Assembly: GCF_902809845.1 (NCBI RefSeq)
Contig: NZ_CADDWI010000008.1
Location: 1,116,001 to 1,180,000 of the forward strand
DNA: 64,000 nt
Direction of reading: 5' to 3'
From: Chelativorans sp. Marseille-P2723
GTDB taxonomy: Bacteria; Pseudomonadota; Alphaproteobacteria; Rhizobiales; Rhizobiaceae
Each line of letters opens with the position of its first letter. Within the stretch, counting starts at the first letter, position 1. Made by a program: the position numbers and the translations under genes. Of this stretch, positions 57,382 to 64,000 are shown in pieces. The notes beneath the pieces are model-generated. The model had not been told where the DNA came from and did no database searches. It was given only the letters and a program-made list of their open reading frames with translations.

Positions 57382-57736
57382 GGCTTGACCTCAAGACTAT
57401 TCTTTGCGCGCCGCGCAATACCATCACTCATGTAGCACAGCCAGCGAAGGACGAAACCCATTTGGTTCATGTGCAGGCGCTACAACGAACGTCCCACTTT
57501 CAAGATAGCTGGCGATCGAGGACCGGGAATCCGGCAGGTTGCGGTGCCGCTTCCGCCACAATTTTTCCGAATAGGGTCGTGCAGTGATGGCTTTTGATGC
57601 TGCAAGTGCGAAGAGGCGAATTATCCCATTGAAATTAACGTGGTTTCTGTTGTCAAAATTGTCCCTATGCATTTGGAGTTGTCGCCGGGTTTCCTATATA
57701 AGAAGCGTATGATTCTCTTAAGCAACGTGAGCCGTT
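57382..57736. other. Divergent regulatory interval between DUF1801 and gyrA
   Basis: No gene supported. A gyrA promoter candidate lies at 57672-57699. The remainder shows no clear element. Confidence 0.5.
57672..57699 (+). promoter_or_regulatory. Promoter candidate of gyrA
   Basis: TTTGGA (57672-57677), 16-base spacer, CTATAT (57694-57699). A perfect rhizobial -10 with a weak -35, 37 bases before the TTG start codon. A weak -35 is common at supercoiling-controlled gyrase promoters (inference). Confidence 0.55.
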
Positions 57737-60514
57737 TTGACTGACCAGACGACGCCGCCTGAAGCTGCGGGACCAGGCGATATACAACCGATCTCCATCA
57801 TTGAGGAAATGCAGGAGTCCTACCTCGCTTACGCCATGAGCGTAATCGTGAGCAGGGCCCTGCCGGATGTGCGTGACGGGCTGAAGCCCGTTCACCGGCG
57901 CATTCTCTACGCTTCCCACGAGAGCGGTTATCACTGGAACCGCAAATACGTAAAATCTGCACGGCCCGTTGCCGATGTAATGGGTAACTATCACCCGCAT
58001 GGTGACGCTGCCATCTACGATGCGCTGGTGCGCATGGCGCAGGACTGGTCCATGCGCCTGCCGCTGATTGATGGTCAGGGCAATTTCGGTTCCATTGACG
58101 GCGATCCGCCGGCGGCCATGCGATACACGGAAGCGCGCCTTACGAAGGTGGCGCATGAGCTTCTGGAGGATATCGACAAGGAGACCGTCAACTGGCGTGA
58201 GACCTATGACGGCGCGAAGCTGGAGCCGGAGGTGCTGCCGGCTCGTTTTCCCAACCTGCTCGTCAATGGTTCGGGCGGTATCGCCGTCGGCATGGCAACC
58301 AATATCCCGCCGCACAACCTTTCTGAGGTGATTGATGGCTGCATCGCGCTGATCGACAACCCGGCGATGCAACTCTCTGAATTGATGGAGCTGATCCCAG
58401 GGCCGGACTTCCCCACCGGCGGCATTATCCTCGGTCGCTCAGGCATCCATAGCGCTTATTCAACCGGCCGCGGCTCCATCATCATGCGCGGCAAGGCGGA
58501 GATTGAGCAGATCCGCGGTGAGCGGGAAGCGATCATCATCACGGAAGTGCCTTACCAGGTGAACAAGGCGCAGATGATCGAAAAGATGGCCGAACTGGTG
58601 CGCGACAAGCGCATCGAAGGCATCGCCGATATTCGCGATGAGAGCGACCGCCAGGGCTACCGCGTTGTGGTGGAACTGAAGCGCGACGCCAATGCCGATG
58701 TGGTCCTAAACCAGCTTTACCGCTTCACGCCGCTTCAGACCTCCTTCGGCGCCAATGTGGTGGCGCTGAACGGCGGCAAGCCGGAGCAGATGACCCTGCT
58801 CGACATGTTGAAGGCCTTCATCGCGTTCCGCGAGGAGGTGGTCAGCCGCAGGACGAAATACCTGCTGCGCAAGGTGCGGGAGCGCGCGCATGTGCTGGTC
58901 GGTCTTGCCATCGCCGTTGCCAATATTGACGAGGTGATACGGCTGATCCGACATGCGCCCGACCCGCAAACAGCGCGCGAGCAGTTGATGGAACGTCGGT
59001 GGCCGGCGCAGGACGTGGAAGCCTTGATCACGCTGATCGCCGATCCAAGGCACACGATAAACGATGACGGCACCTACAATCTGTCCGAAGAGCAGGCCCG
59101 CGCCATTCTTGACTTGCGTTTGCAAAGGCTGACCGCACTCGGACGGGACGAAATTGCCGACGAACTGAACAAGATCGGTTTGGAAATCGAGGACTATCTC
59201 GGCATCCTGTCCTCGCGCGCGCGCATTCTCGGCATCGTTAAGGACGAACTGACTGCTGTGCATGACGAGTTCGGCACACCTCGCCGCACCCAGATCACTG
59301 ACGGCGGCGCTGAGATGGAGGACGAAGACCTCATCCCGCGCGAGGACATGGTCGTTACCGTCACCCACAAGGGCTACATCAAGCGGGTGCCGCTTTCGAT
59401 CTATCGGGCGCAGGCACGGGGCGGCAAAGGCCGCTCCGGCATGGCGACCAAGGACGAGGATTTCGTCACCCGGCTATTCGTGGCTAATACCCATACGCCG
59501 ATCCTGTTTTTCTCTTCGCGCGGTATTGTCTACAAGGAAAAGGTTTGGCGTCTGCCCGTCGGTTCGCCGCAGTCGGTCGGCAAGTTCCTGCGCAATATGC
59601 TACCGCTGGAAGAAGGCGAGCGCATCACATCGATCATGCCACTGCCAGAGGATGAGGAAAGCTGGGATTCGCTCCATGTGATGTTCGCTACGACCCGCGG
59701 CACCGTCCGGCGCAATAAGCTGTCGGATTTTGTGCAGGTGAACCGCAACGGCAAGATCGCCATGAAGCTCGAAGAGGAGGGTGACGAGATCCTCGACGTC
59801 TACACCTGTACCGAGGATGATGACGTTCTCCTTACCACGGCTGCGGGACAGTGCATCCGTTTTCCTGTTACCGATGTGCGTGTCTTTGCCGGACGCAATT
59901 CGATAGGCGTCCGGGGCATCAATCTCGTTAGTGGAGACCGGGTTATCTCAATGGCTATCCTCGGCCATGTGGGGGCGACGCCTGCCGAGCGGGCAGCGTA
60001 TCTCAAGCAGGCGGCGGCCGAGCGGCGGCTCGCCAATGGGGGTGACGAGGAAGAAATTGCTCTCACCAACGAGGATGTGGGCGAGGAGACGGTGCTTTCC
60101 CAAGAGCGCTACGAGGAATTGAAGGCGCGCGAGCAACTCGTGCTGACCGTTAGCGAATATGGGTACGGCAAGCGTTCCTCTTCCTACGATTTCCGCGTGA
60201 TTGGTCGTGGCGGAAAAGGAATTCGGGCGACCGACGTTTCCAAGCGCGATGAAATCGGAGCCCTCGTTGCCGCCTTCCCCGTGGCATCGGACGATCAGAT
60301 CATGCTTGTTAGTAATGGCGGGCAGGTTATTCGCGTGCCGGTGGCCGGGATCCGTATCGCAAGCCGCGCCACTAAGGGCGTGACCATCTTCAACACGGCG
60401 GAAGGTGAACGCGTAGTTTCGGTTGAGCGGATTTCTGAACCGCAGAACGGCGAAGAAAGCGAAATCGGAGAAGGTGTTGAACCGGGTCAGGACAAGGAGG
60501 GCAGCGGCTCTTAG
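57737..60514 (+). CDS. gyrA: DNA gyrase subunit A
   Basis: A 925-residue type II topoisomerase subunit that introduces negative supercoils with GyrB. The active-site Tyr130 is in AMRYTEARL. The quinolone-determining region reads [10 protein letters not shown] (86-95), with Ala91 where E. coli has Ser83 and Asp95 at the Asp87 position. The GyrA box is QARGGKG. The C-terminal beta-pinwheel includes long acidic inserts ([18 protein letters not shown]) and a Glu-rich tail. The start is TTG, giving [25 protein letters not shown] upstream is a poor Shine-Dalgarno. A hairpin encloses the stop codon. Confidence 0.96.
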   Translation: MTDQTTPPEAAGPGDIQPISIIEEMQESYLAYAMSVIVSRALPDVRDGLKPVHRRILYASHESGYHWNRKYVKSARPVADVMGNYHPHGDAAIYDALVRMAQDWSMRLPLIDGQGNFGSIDGDPPAAMRYTEARLTKVAHELLEDIDKETVNWRETYDGAKLEPEVLPARFPNLLVNGSGGIAVGMATNIPPHNLSEVIDGCIALIDNPAMQLSELMELIPGPDFPTGGIILGRSGIHSAYSTGRGSIIMRGKAEIEQIRGEREAIIITEVPYQVNKAQMIEKMAELVRDKRIEGIADIRDESDRQGYRVVVELKRDANADVVLNQLYRFTPLQTSFGANVVALNGGKPEQMTLLDMLKAFIAFREEVVSRRTKYLLRKVRERAHVLVGLAIAVANIDEVIRLIRHAPDPQTAREQLMERRWPAQDVEALITLIADPRHTINDDGTYNLSEEQARAILDLRLQRLTALGRDEIADELNKIGLEIEDYLGILSSRARILGIVKDELTAVHDEFGTPRRTQITDGGAEMEDEDLIPREDMVVTVTHKGYIKRVPLSIYRAQARGGKGRSGMATKDEDFVTRLFVANTHTPILFFSSRGIVYKEKVWRLPVGSPQSVGKFLRNMLPLEEGERITSIMPLPEDEESWDSLHVMFATTRGTVRRNKLSDFVQVNRNGKIAMKLEEEGDEILDVYTCTEDDDVLLTTAAGQCIRFPVTDVRVFAGRNSIGVRGINLVSGDRVISMAILGHVGATPAERAAYLKQAAAERRLANGGDEEEIALTNEDVGEETVLSQERYEELKAREQLVLTVSEYGYGKRSSSYDFRVIGRGGKGIRATDVSKRDEIGALVAAFPVASDDQIMLVSNGGQVIRVPVAGIRIASRATKGVTIFNTAEGERVVSVERISEPQNGEESEIGEGVEPGQDKEGSGS

Positions 60515-60531
60515 TTCAAGGAGCCGCTGCC
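60500..60531 (+). terminator. Hairpin spanning the gyrA stop codon
   Basis: GGCAGCGGCTC (60500-60510) pairs perfectly with GAGCCGCTGCC (60521-60531). The stop codon TAG is in the loop. There is no U-tract. It may end or stabilise gyrA mRNA. Confidence 0.5.
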
Positions 60532-60543
60532 TCCCGGCGGGCG

Positions 60544-60675
60544 CTACTTATGCAATGGACGGTTTTTGTGAGCGCGATTTTTCAGCTTAATGCGCTGCGT
60601 CTCCTCATGCAGACTTAAGGCGGTTGCGATGAGCATGGCTAAGGTCATGGCGGCTGCGAGGGTGAATATCAGCAT
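60544..60675 (-). CDS. Small single-pass membrane protein (43 aa)
   Basis: A 43-residue reading frame on the minus strand (MLIFTLAAAMTLAMLIATAL...). A hydrophobic helix (1-22) is followed by a strongly basic tail (QRIKLKNRAHKNRPLHK), an inside-positive single-pass topology. AAGGAGG lies eight bases upstream of the ATG (bases 60684-60690), which is near ideal. It converges on gyrA with only about 30 bases between the stops. Function unknown. The size, composition and ribosome-binding site together make it a credible gene that length-filtered callers would miss. Confidence 0.65.
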   Translation of the reverse strand: MLIFTLAAAMTLAMLIATALSLHEETQRIKLKNRAHKNRPLHK

Positions 60676-61077
60676 TGCTTTTGCCTCCTTACGGCGCCAT
60701 GGTCACGCGCGGCGCTGTTCTGGCATCGTGCTTCGTTCCGGTCCGTTGCGATGCTAGCTTTGTAACGAACGAAGGCATCTTTGGTTTCATCGCTCGAACC
60801 CGTCTTGCAGCCGCAACTCTTGCAAGGACGCAGTCAATACTTGCTGAACGGAATGTTCAGGTTTCATTCATGGGATCGGGGTGCCAATGTCCTTGTTTTT
60901 GCCCTGCGGATGTGGCTTCGTCGCCCTTCGGAATACGGAGTTTTTTATGCTCGGTCATGGGCCGCTTTCATTCACCGGCGCCCGCTTCAACATCGTTGTG
61001 GTGCAAAGGGTCAGTCGTCGGATTCCTCGTTGAGAGCGTGATCAGTATCCGTTCGCGAAGGGTAGGGAGTAGAAAGG
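60676..61077. other. Interval upstream of coaD
   Basis: No supported gene. An open plus-strand frame exists (to 61091) but overlaps coaD, has Cys-rich random-looking composition and no ribosome-binding site. A small inverted pair CTGAAC/GTTCAG (60844-60860) is present, without LexA-type spacing. Confidence 0.5.
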
Positions 61078-61581
61078 ATGACAAAGCGTAGCGCCTTTTA
61101 TGCCGGCTCTTTTGATCCGCTGACCAATGGTCATGTGGATGTTCTGCGTGGCGCTCTGACCCTCGCTGATACGGTCGTGGTAGGAATAGGCATCCATCCG
61201 GGTAAAAAGCCACTTTTCTCCTTCGATGAGCGGGTATCACTGATCGAGCAGTGGGGAGCCGCTGAATTGGGTGAAGATGCCAGACGCATTACTATCGTGT
61301 CCTTCGACAATCTGGTTGTCGATGCCGCTCGCGCTCACGGGGCTTCTATCATGATACGTGGGCTGCGCGATGGAACGGATCTTGACTACGAAATGCAAAT
61401 GGCGGGCATGAACGAAACCATGGCTCCCGACCTGCAAACGGTTTTTCTGCCGGCAAGCCCTTCCGTCCGCACCATTACTGCCACACTCGTGCGCCAGATC
61501 GCTTCCATGGGCGGGGACATCACGCCCTTTGTGCCTGCACAGGTAGCAGAGGCGCTAGTAGTCAAGTTTGCCCGCCAGTAA
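61078..61581 (+). CDS. coaD: Phosphopantetheine adenylyltransferase
   Basis: A 167-residue nucleotidyltransferase performing the penultimate step of coenzyme A synthesis. [18 protein letters not shown] (6-23) carries the TNGH (HxGH-type) motif that binds [24 protein letters not shown] is the phosphopantetheine site, and the late [12 protein letters not shown] replaces the canonical ISSS-LVR loop. GAAAGG lies just upstream of the ATG. It is followed 24 bases later by a cyclophilin gene. Confidence 0.96.
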   Translation: MTKRSAFYAGSFDPLTNGHVDVLRGALTLADTVVVGIGIHPGKKPLFSFDERVSLIEQWGAAELGEDARRITIVSFDNLVVDAARAHGASIMIRGLRDGTDLDYEMQMAGMNETMAPDLQTVFLPASPSVRTITATLVRQIASMGGDITPFVPAQVAEALVVKFARQ

Positions 61582-61605
61582 ATGCAACAATTTTGGAGAA
61601 TTTCC

Positions 61606-62187
61606 ATGCGCCTTCTTTCCTTTGCCGTTCCGATTTGCTTCGCAGCCGGCGTTGCTCTGTCGAATGTGGCCGTAGCCGCCGAGCCTGAGAACACGCTTGT
61701 CATCGAGTTGGAAACCGGCACAGTGGAAATAGCGCTGAGGCCAGACCTTGCCCCCCAGCATGTGGAACGGATAAAGCAGCTGGCGCGCGATGGCGCCTAC
61801 GATAATGTTGCTTTCCATCGAGTGATTGACGGCTTCATGGCGCAGACGGGCGATGTGCAGTTCGGCGACATGGAAGACGGTTTTGATCCACAGCGCGCGG
61901 GCACAGGTAGTTCTGACCTTCCCAATCTATCAGCGGAATTCTCCGAAACGCCCTTCGAGCGAGGAACCGTAGGCATGGCCCGGGCGCAGGACCCGAATTC
62001 AGCCAATTCTCAGTTTTTCATCATGTTTGCGCCCGCCACACACCTCAATGGAAGCTACACGGTGGTAGGCGAGGTGGAGGCGGGAATGGAGCATGTGGAC
62101 CGGATCAAGAAGGGCAATCCGGCGCGCAACGGCGCAGTCGAGGAACCAGACCGTATGGTGCGGGTCTATATCGCTGCGGATGAGTAA
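61606..62187 (+). CDS. Periplasmic peptidyl-prolyl cis-trans isomerase (cyclophilin)
   Basis: A 193-residue exported cyclophilin. A signal peptide spans about 1-24 (ending VAVAA). The cyclophilin core has AFHRVIDGFMAQTGD and GMARAQDPNSANSQFFIMF, with catalytic Arg and Phe/His positions present. It assists folding of exported proteins. ATG 61606 is preferred because GGAG lies just upstream and the signal peptide begins there. An in-frame ATG at 61582, directly after coaD, would add eight residues. It is paired with a cytosolic paralogue immediately downstream. Confidence 0.93.
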   Translation: MRLLSFAVPICFAAGVALSNVAVAAEPENTLVIELETGTVEIALRPDLAPQHVERIKQLARDGAYDNVAFHRVIDGFMAQTGDVQFGDMEDGFDPQRAGTGSSDLPNLSAEFSETPFERGTVGMARAQDPNSANSQFFIMFAPATHLNGSYTVVGEVEAGMEHVDRIKKGNPARNGAVEEPDRMVRVYIAADE

Positions 62188-62214
62188 AAATTCTGAACGG
62201 AAAGGGGCTTAACA

Positions 62215-62691
62215 ATGGCCGAGATCAAGGACCCGGAAAACACGATCCGGATGGAAACGACAAAGGGCAGCGTCGTAATCGAGCTTTTTCCAGGTGTGGC
62301 GCCTGCGCATGTCGCACGTATCAAGGAACTGGCGCGTGAAGGTTTTTATGACGGTGTCGTCTTCCACCGTGTGATTGACGGTTTCATGGCACAAACGGGA
62401 GACCCGACAGGTACCGGCATGGGCGGTTCCGAGAAGCCGGATTTGAAAGCCGAATTCTCTAATCTGTCGCATGTGCGTGGGACATGCTCCATGGCCCGTT
62501 CGCAGAACCCGAATTCCGCCAATTCGCAATTCTTCATTTGTTTCGAGGAGTCGCCGTGGCTCAATCGGCAGTATTCCATTTGGGGACAGGTGATCGAAGG
62601 CATGGAGAACATCGACAAGATCAAGCGGGGCGAGCCTGTGCAGGACCCCGACAAGATCATCTCCATGCGGGTGGTCGCGGACGCTGCCTGA
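62215..62691 (+). CDS. Cytosolic peptidyl-prolyl cis-trans isomerase (cyclophilin)
   Basis: A 158-residue cyclophilin without a signal peptide, otherwise very like its upstream neighbour. VFHRVIDGFMAQTGDPTGTGMGG and MARSQNPNSANSQFFICF hold the catalytic residues. Tandem periplasmic and cytosolic cyclophilins probably arose by duplication (inference from similarity and adjacency). GAAAGGGG precedes the ATG. The secreted hypothetical gene begins two bases after its stop. Confidence 0.95.
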   Translation: MAEIKDPENTIRMETTKGSVVIELFPGVAPAHVARIKELAREGFYDGVVFHRVIDGFMAQTGDPTGTGMGGSEKPDLKAEFSNLSHVRGTCSMARSQNPNSANSQFFICFEESPWLNRQYSIWGQVIEGMENIDKIKRGEPVQDPDKIISMRVVADAA

Positions 62692-62693
62692 CC

Positions 62694-63083
62694 ATGCGAC
62701 GCTCCGCCCTATCGCTTCTTCTCATTCTCCTGGCAGCCGGGCCGGCGGCCGCCTCCGGTGCTATTGAATGCACCACATCCGGGGGGGAGGCGTCAGCCTC
62801 GCTTACGATCGGCAGCCTGCCTGTTCTCGCAGTAGTGGGAGCAAAGCTTGAGGCTGGCGAACGGAGATGGACGATAGGCGGAGACGATGCAGAAGGTATT
62901 GCTGTGGGACAGGCCTTTCGCGGCATCGGCGAAATGCGTATTGACTTCACCGATCCCAATGTCGAGGAGGTAGTAGCCGAAATGCGGCTGTTCACAGCTA
63001 CCGAAGGCCGACAGTCCGTCACTGCTGGCACCATGCGGATCGCCGATGTGGGCGCGTGGGCGCTCACATGCGAAGGCCCCTGA
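62694..63083 (+). CDS. Secreted hypothetical protein (129 aa)
   Basis: Not recognised. A clear signal peptide ([20 protein letters not shown], then SGAIE) precedes a ~108-residue mature domain with two cysteines, in IECTTSGG near its start and LTCEGP at its end. They probably form a disulfide joining the termini. The pattern of alternating beta-rich segments suggests a small periplasmic sandwich. It sits between a cyclophilin and queA with two- and ten-base gaps, so it is probably in their operon. Confidence 0.75.
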   Translation: MRRSALSLLLILLAAGPAAASGAIECTTSGGEASASLTIGSLPVLAVVGAKLEAGERRWTIGGDDAEGIAVGQAFRGIGEMRIDFTDPNVEEVVAEMRLFTATEGRQSVTAGTMRIADVGAWALTCEGP

Positions 63084-63093
63084 CGAGTACGGC

Positions 63094-64000
63094 GTGCGTG
63101 TTGATCTTTTTGATTTTGACTTGCCGGAAGAGCGGATCGCGTTGCGGCCGGTCAATCCCCGCGACGCTGCCCGCATGCTTGTCGTGCGCCCGGATGGCGG
63201 GCTGGAAGACTTTGTCGTCCGTGATCTTCCGGACCTTCTGAAACCGGGCGATGCGCTCGTCTTCAATGATACGAAGGTGATTCCCGCCCGACTTTCCGGT
63301 TTGCGCCGGCGCGGGGAGGCCGTCGCTCATATCGAAGCGACCCTGCATATGCGCGAGGCGCCAGACCGGTGGAGGGCATTTCTGAAACCGGCCAAGCGCG
63401 TGGGGGTGGGGGAGCGTATCCAGTTCGGCCATGATGCGGAAAGCTGCTTCCTTGGTTCACTGGATGCAACGGTTGCAGAAAAGGGTGAGGGCGGCGATGC
63501 GCTGCTGGTCTTCGATTTTTCCGGGCCAGTACTGGACGAGGCTATCGCCGCGTCAGGGCACATTCCGCTGCCGCCCTATATTGCGTCGAAACGGCCAGAC
63601 GATGAGCGCGACCGCACCGATTACCAGACTATTTACGCGCGCGAAGAGGGAGCGGTCGCCGCTCCCACCGCTGGCTTGCACTTTACCCCGGAAATCTTTG
63701 CCGCGCTGGATGCCAAGGGCATTAAGCGCCATTTTGTGACGTTGCATGTGGGGGCGGGCACATTTCTGCCGGTGAAAGCAGACAATACCGAGGCTCACCG
63801 CATGCACGCCGAATGGGGCGAGGTTGATGCGGAAACCGCTACAGCGCTGAACGAAGTGCGCGCGCAAGGCGGCAGGATCGTCGCGGTGGGCACGACCTCC
63901 CTGCGGTTGTTGGAAAGCGCCGCCGATCGGTCAGGAAAGGTTCAGCCCTGGTCGGGTGAAACGGATATCTTCATCACACCAGGTTACCGCTTTCGCACAG
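63094..64000 (+). CDS. queA: S-adenosylmethionine:tRNA ribosyltransferase-isomerase (cut by window end)
   Basis: The first 302 codons of QueA, which transfers the ribosyl moiety of SAM to 7-aminomethyl-7-deazaguanine in tRNA to form epoxyqueuosine. [18 protein letters not shown] is the conserved N-terminus. [45 protein letters not shown] and [13 protein letters not shown] are all diagnostic. GTG 63094 gives that start. The frame is open to the last base, so the C-terminal ~55-60 residues lie beyond the window. Confidence 0.95.
   Translation, partial: MRVDLFDFDLPEERIALRPVNPRDAARMLVVRPDGGLEDFVVRDLPDLLKPGDALVFNDTKVIPARLSGLRRRGEAVAHIEATLHMREAPDRWRAFLKPAKRVGVGERIQFGHDAESCFLGSLDATVAEKGEGGDALLVFDFSGPVLDEAIAASGHIPLPPYIASKRPDDERDRTDYQTIYAREEGAVAAPTAGLHFTPEIFAALDAKGIKRHFVTLHVGAGTFLPVKADNTEAHRMHAEWGEVDAETATALNEVRAQGGRIVAVGTTSLRLLESAADRSGKVQPWSGETDIFITPGYRFRT

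Noticed and set aside
60844-60860. CTGAAC/GTTCAG as a LexA box
   Set aside because: It is an inverted pair with a five-base gap, not the direct GTTC-N7-GTTC arrangement used in this group.
60675-61091. 138-residue plus-strand frame before coaD
   Set aside because: Cys/Ser-rich random-looking translation, no ribosome-binding site, and its end overlaps coaD.
1-64000. CRISPR arrays, insertion sequences, prophage or integrase genes
   Set aside because: No regularly spaced repeats, transposase, integrase or phage structural motifs were seen on either strand.

Overview
This 64 kb window is a GC-rich, densely packed chromosomal segment of an alphaproteobacterium, most likely a Hyphomicrobiales (Rhizobiales) member close to Mesorhizobium/Chelativorans (Phyllobacteriaceae). 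That placement is an inference. It rests on the gene order nuoN-birA-rnj-mce-DUF1467-proS-lolF-lolD, rplM-rpsI-speB-argC, rpsB-tsf-pyrH-frr-uppS-cdsA-rseP-bamA-lpxD-fabZ-lpxA-lpxI-lpxB and uvrA-DUF72-ssb-gyrA-coaD-ppi-ppi-queA. Supporting signs are promoters of the rhizobial CTTGAC-N17-CTATAT type, alphaproteobacterial LexA boxes (GTTC-N7-GTTC), and lineage families such as DUF1467, DUF1489, EipB (DUF1849), the Omp25/31-type barrel and LpxI. There is no rRNA operon, prophage, insertion sequence, CRISPR array or secretion cluster.

Layout. 1-7.4 kb: the end of the complex I operon, then biotin ligase, RNase J, an epimerase, proS and the lipoprotein exporter. 7.4-11 kb: the least conserved part, with an outer-membrane barrel, an unrecognised 563-residue protein and a tiny membrane peptide. 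11-18.7 kb: secreted gamma-glutamyltransferase and lipB, a tRNA-Leu(GAG), then the minus-strand run rplM-rpsI-speB-argC, and a VOC/CoA-binding pair. 18.9-25 kb: metY, a YdcF protein, L-serine dehydratase, DUF1489, and a von Willebrand A protein coupled to a membrane J-domain protein. 25-30 kb: DacA carboxypeptidase diverging from clpS-clpA. 30-35 kb: an O-antigen ligase-like protein facing a minus-strand cluster (GT25, HIT, FemAB-like, GDPD, RidA). 35-49.4 kb: eipB, then the translation/isoprenoid/phospholipid/BAM/lipid A block. 49.6-64 kb: uvrA and ssb, each with a LexA box, DUF72, DUF4168, MarC, DUF1801, gyrA, coaD, two cyclophilins, a secreted protein and queA, which is cut by the window end.

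The dominant theme is envelope construction: lipoprotein sorting, outer-membrane protein folding, undecaprenyl and CDP-diacylglycerol synthesis, lipid A assembly, peptidoglycan trimming and O-chain ligation. Core translation, proteolysis and DNA maintenance genes are interleaved.

Nothing in the window is a clear new multi-gene system. The items most worth a second look are the orphan 563-residue protein with a hydrophobic hairpin, a minus-strand promoter-to-terminator unit with two tiny reading frames near 3.8 kb, three short membrane-peptide genes, and the VWA/J-domain pair. No database search was possible. All family names come from reading the translated sequence.
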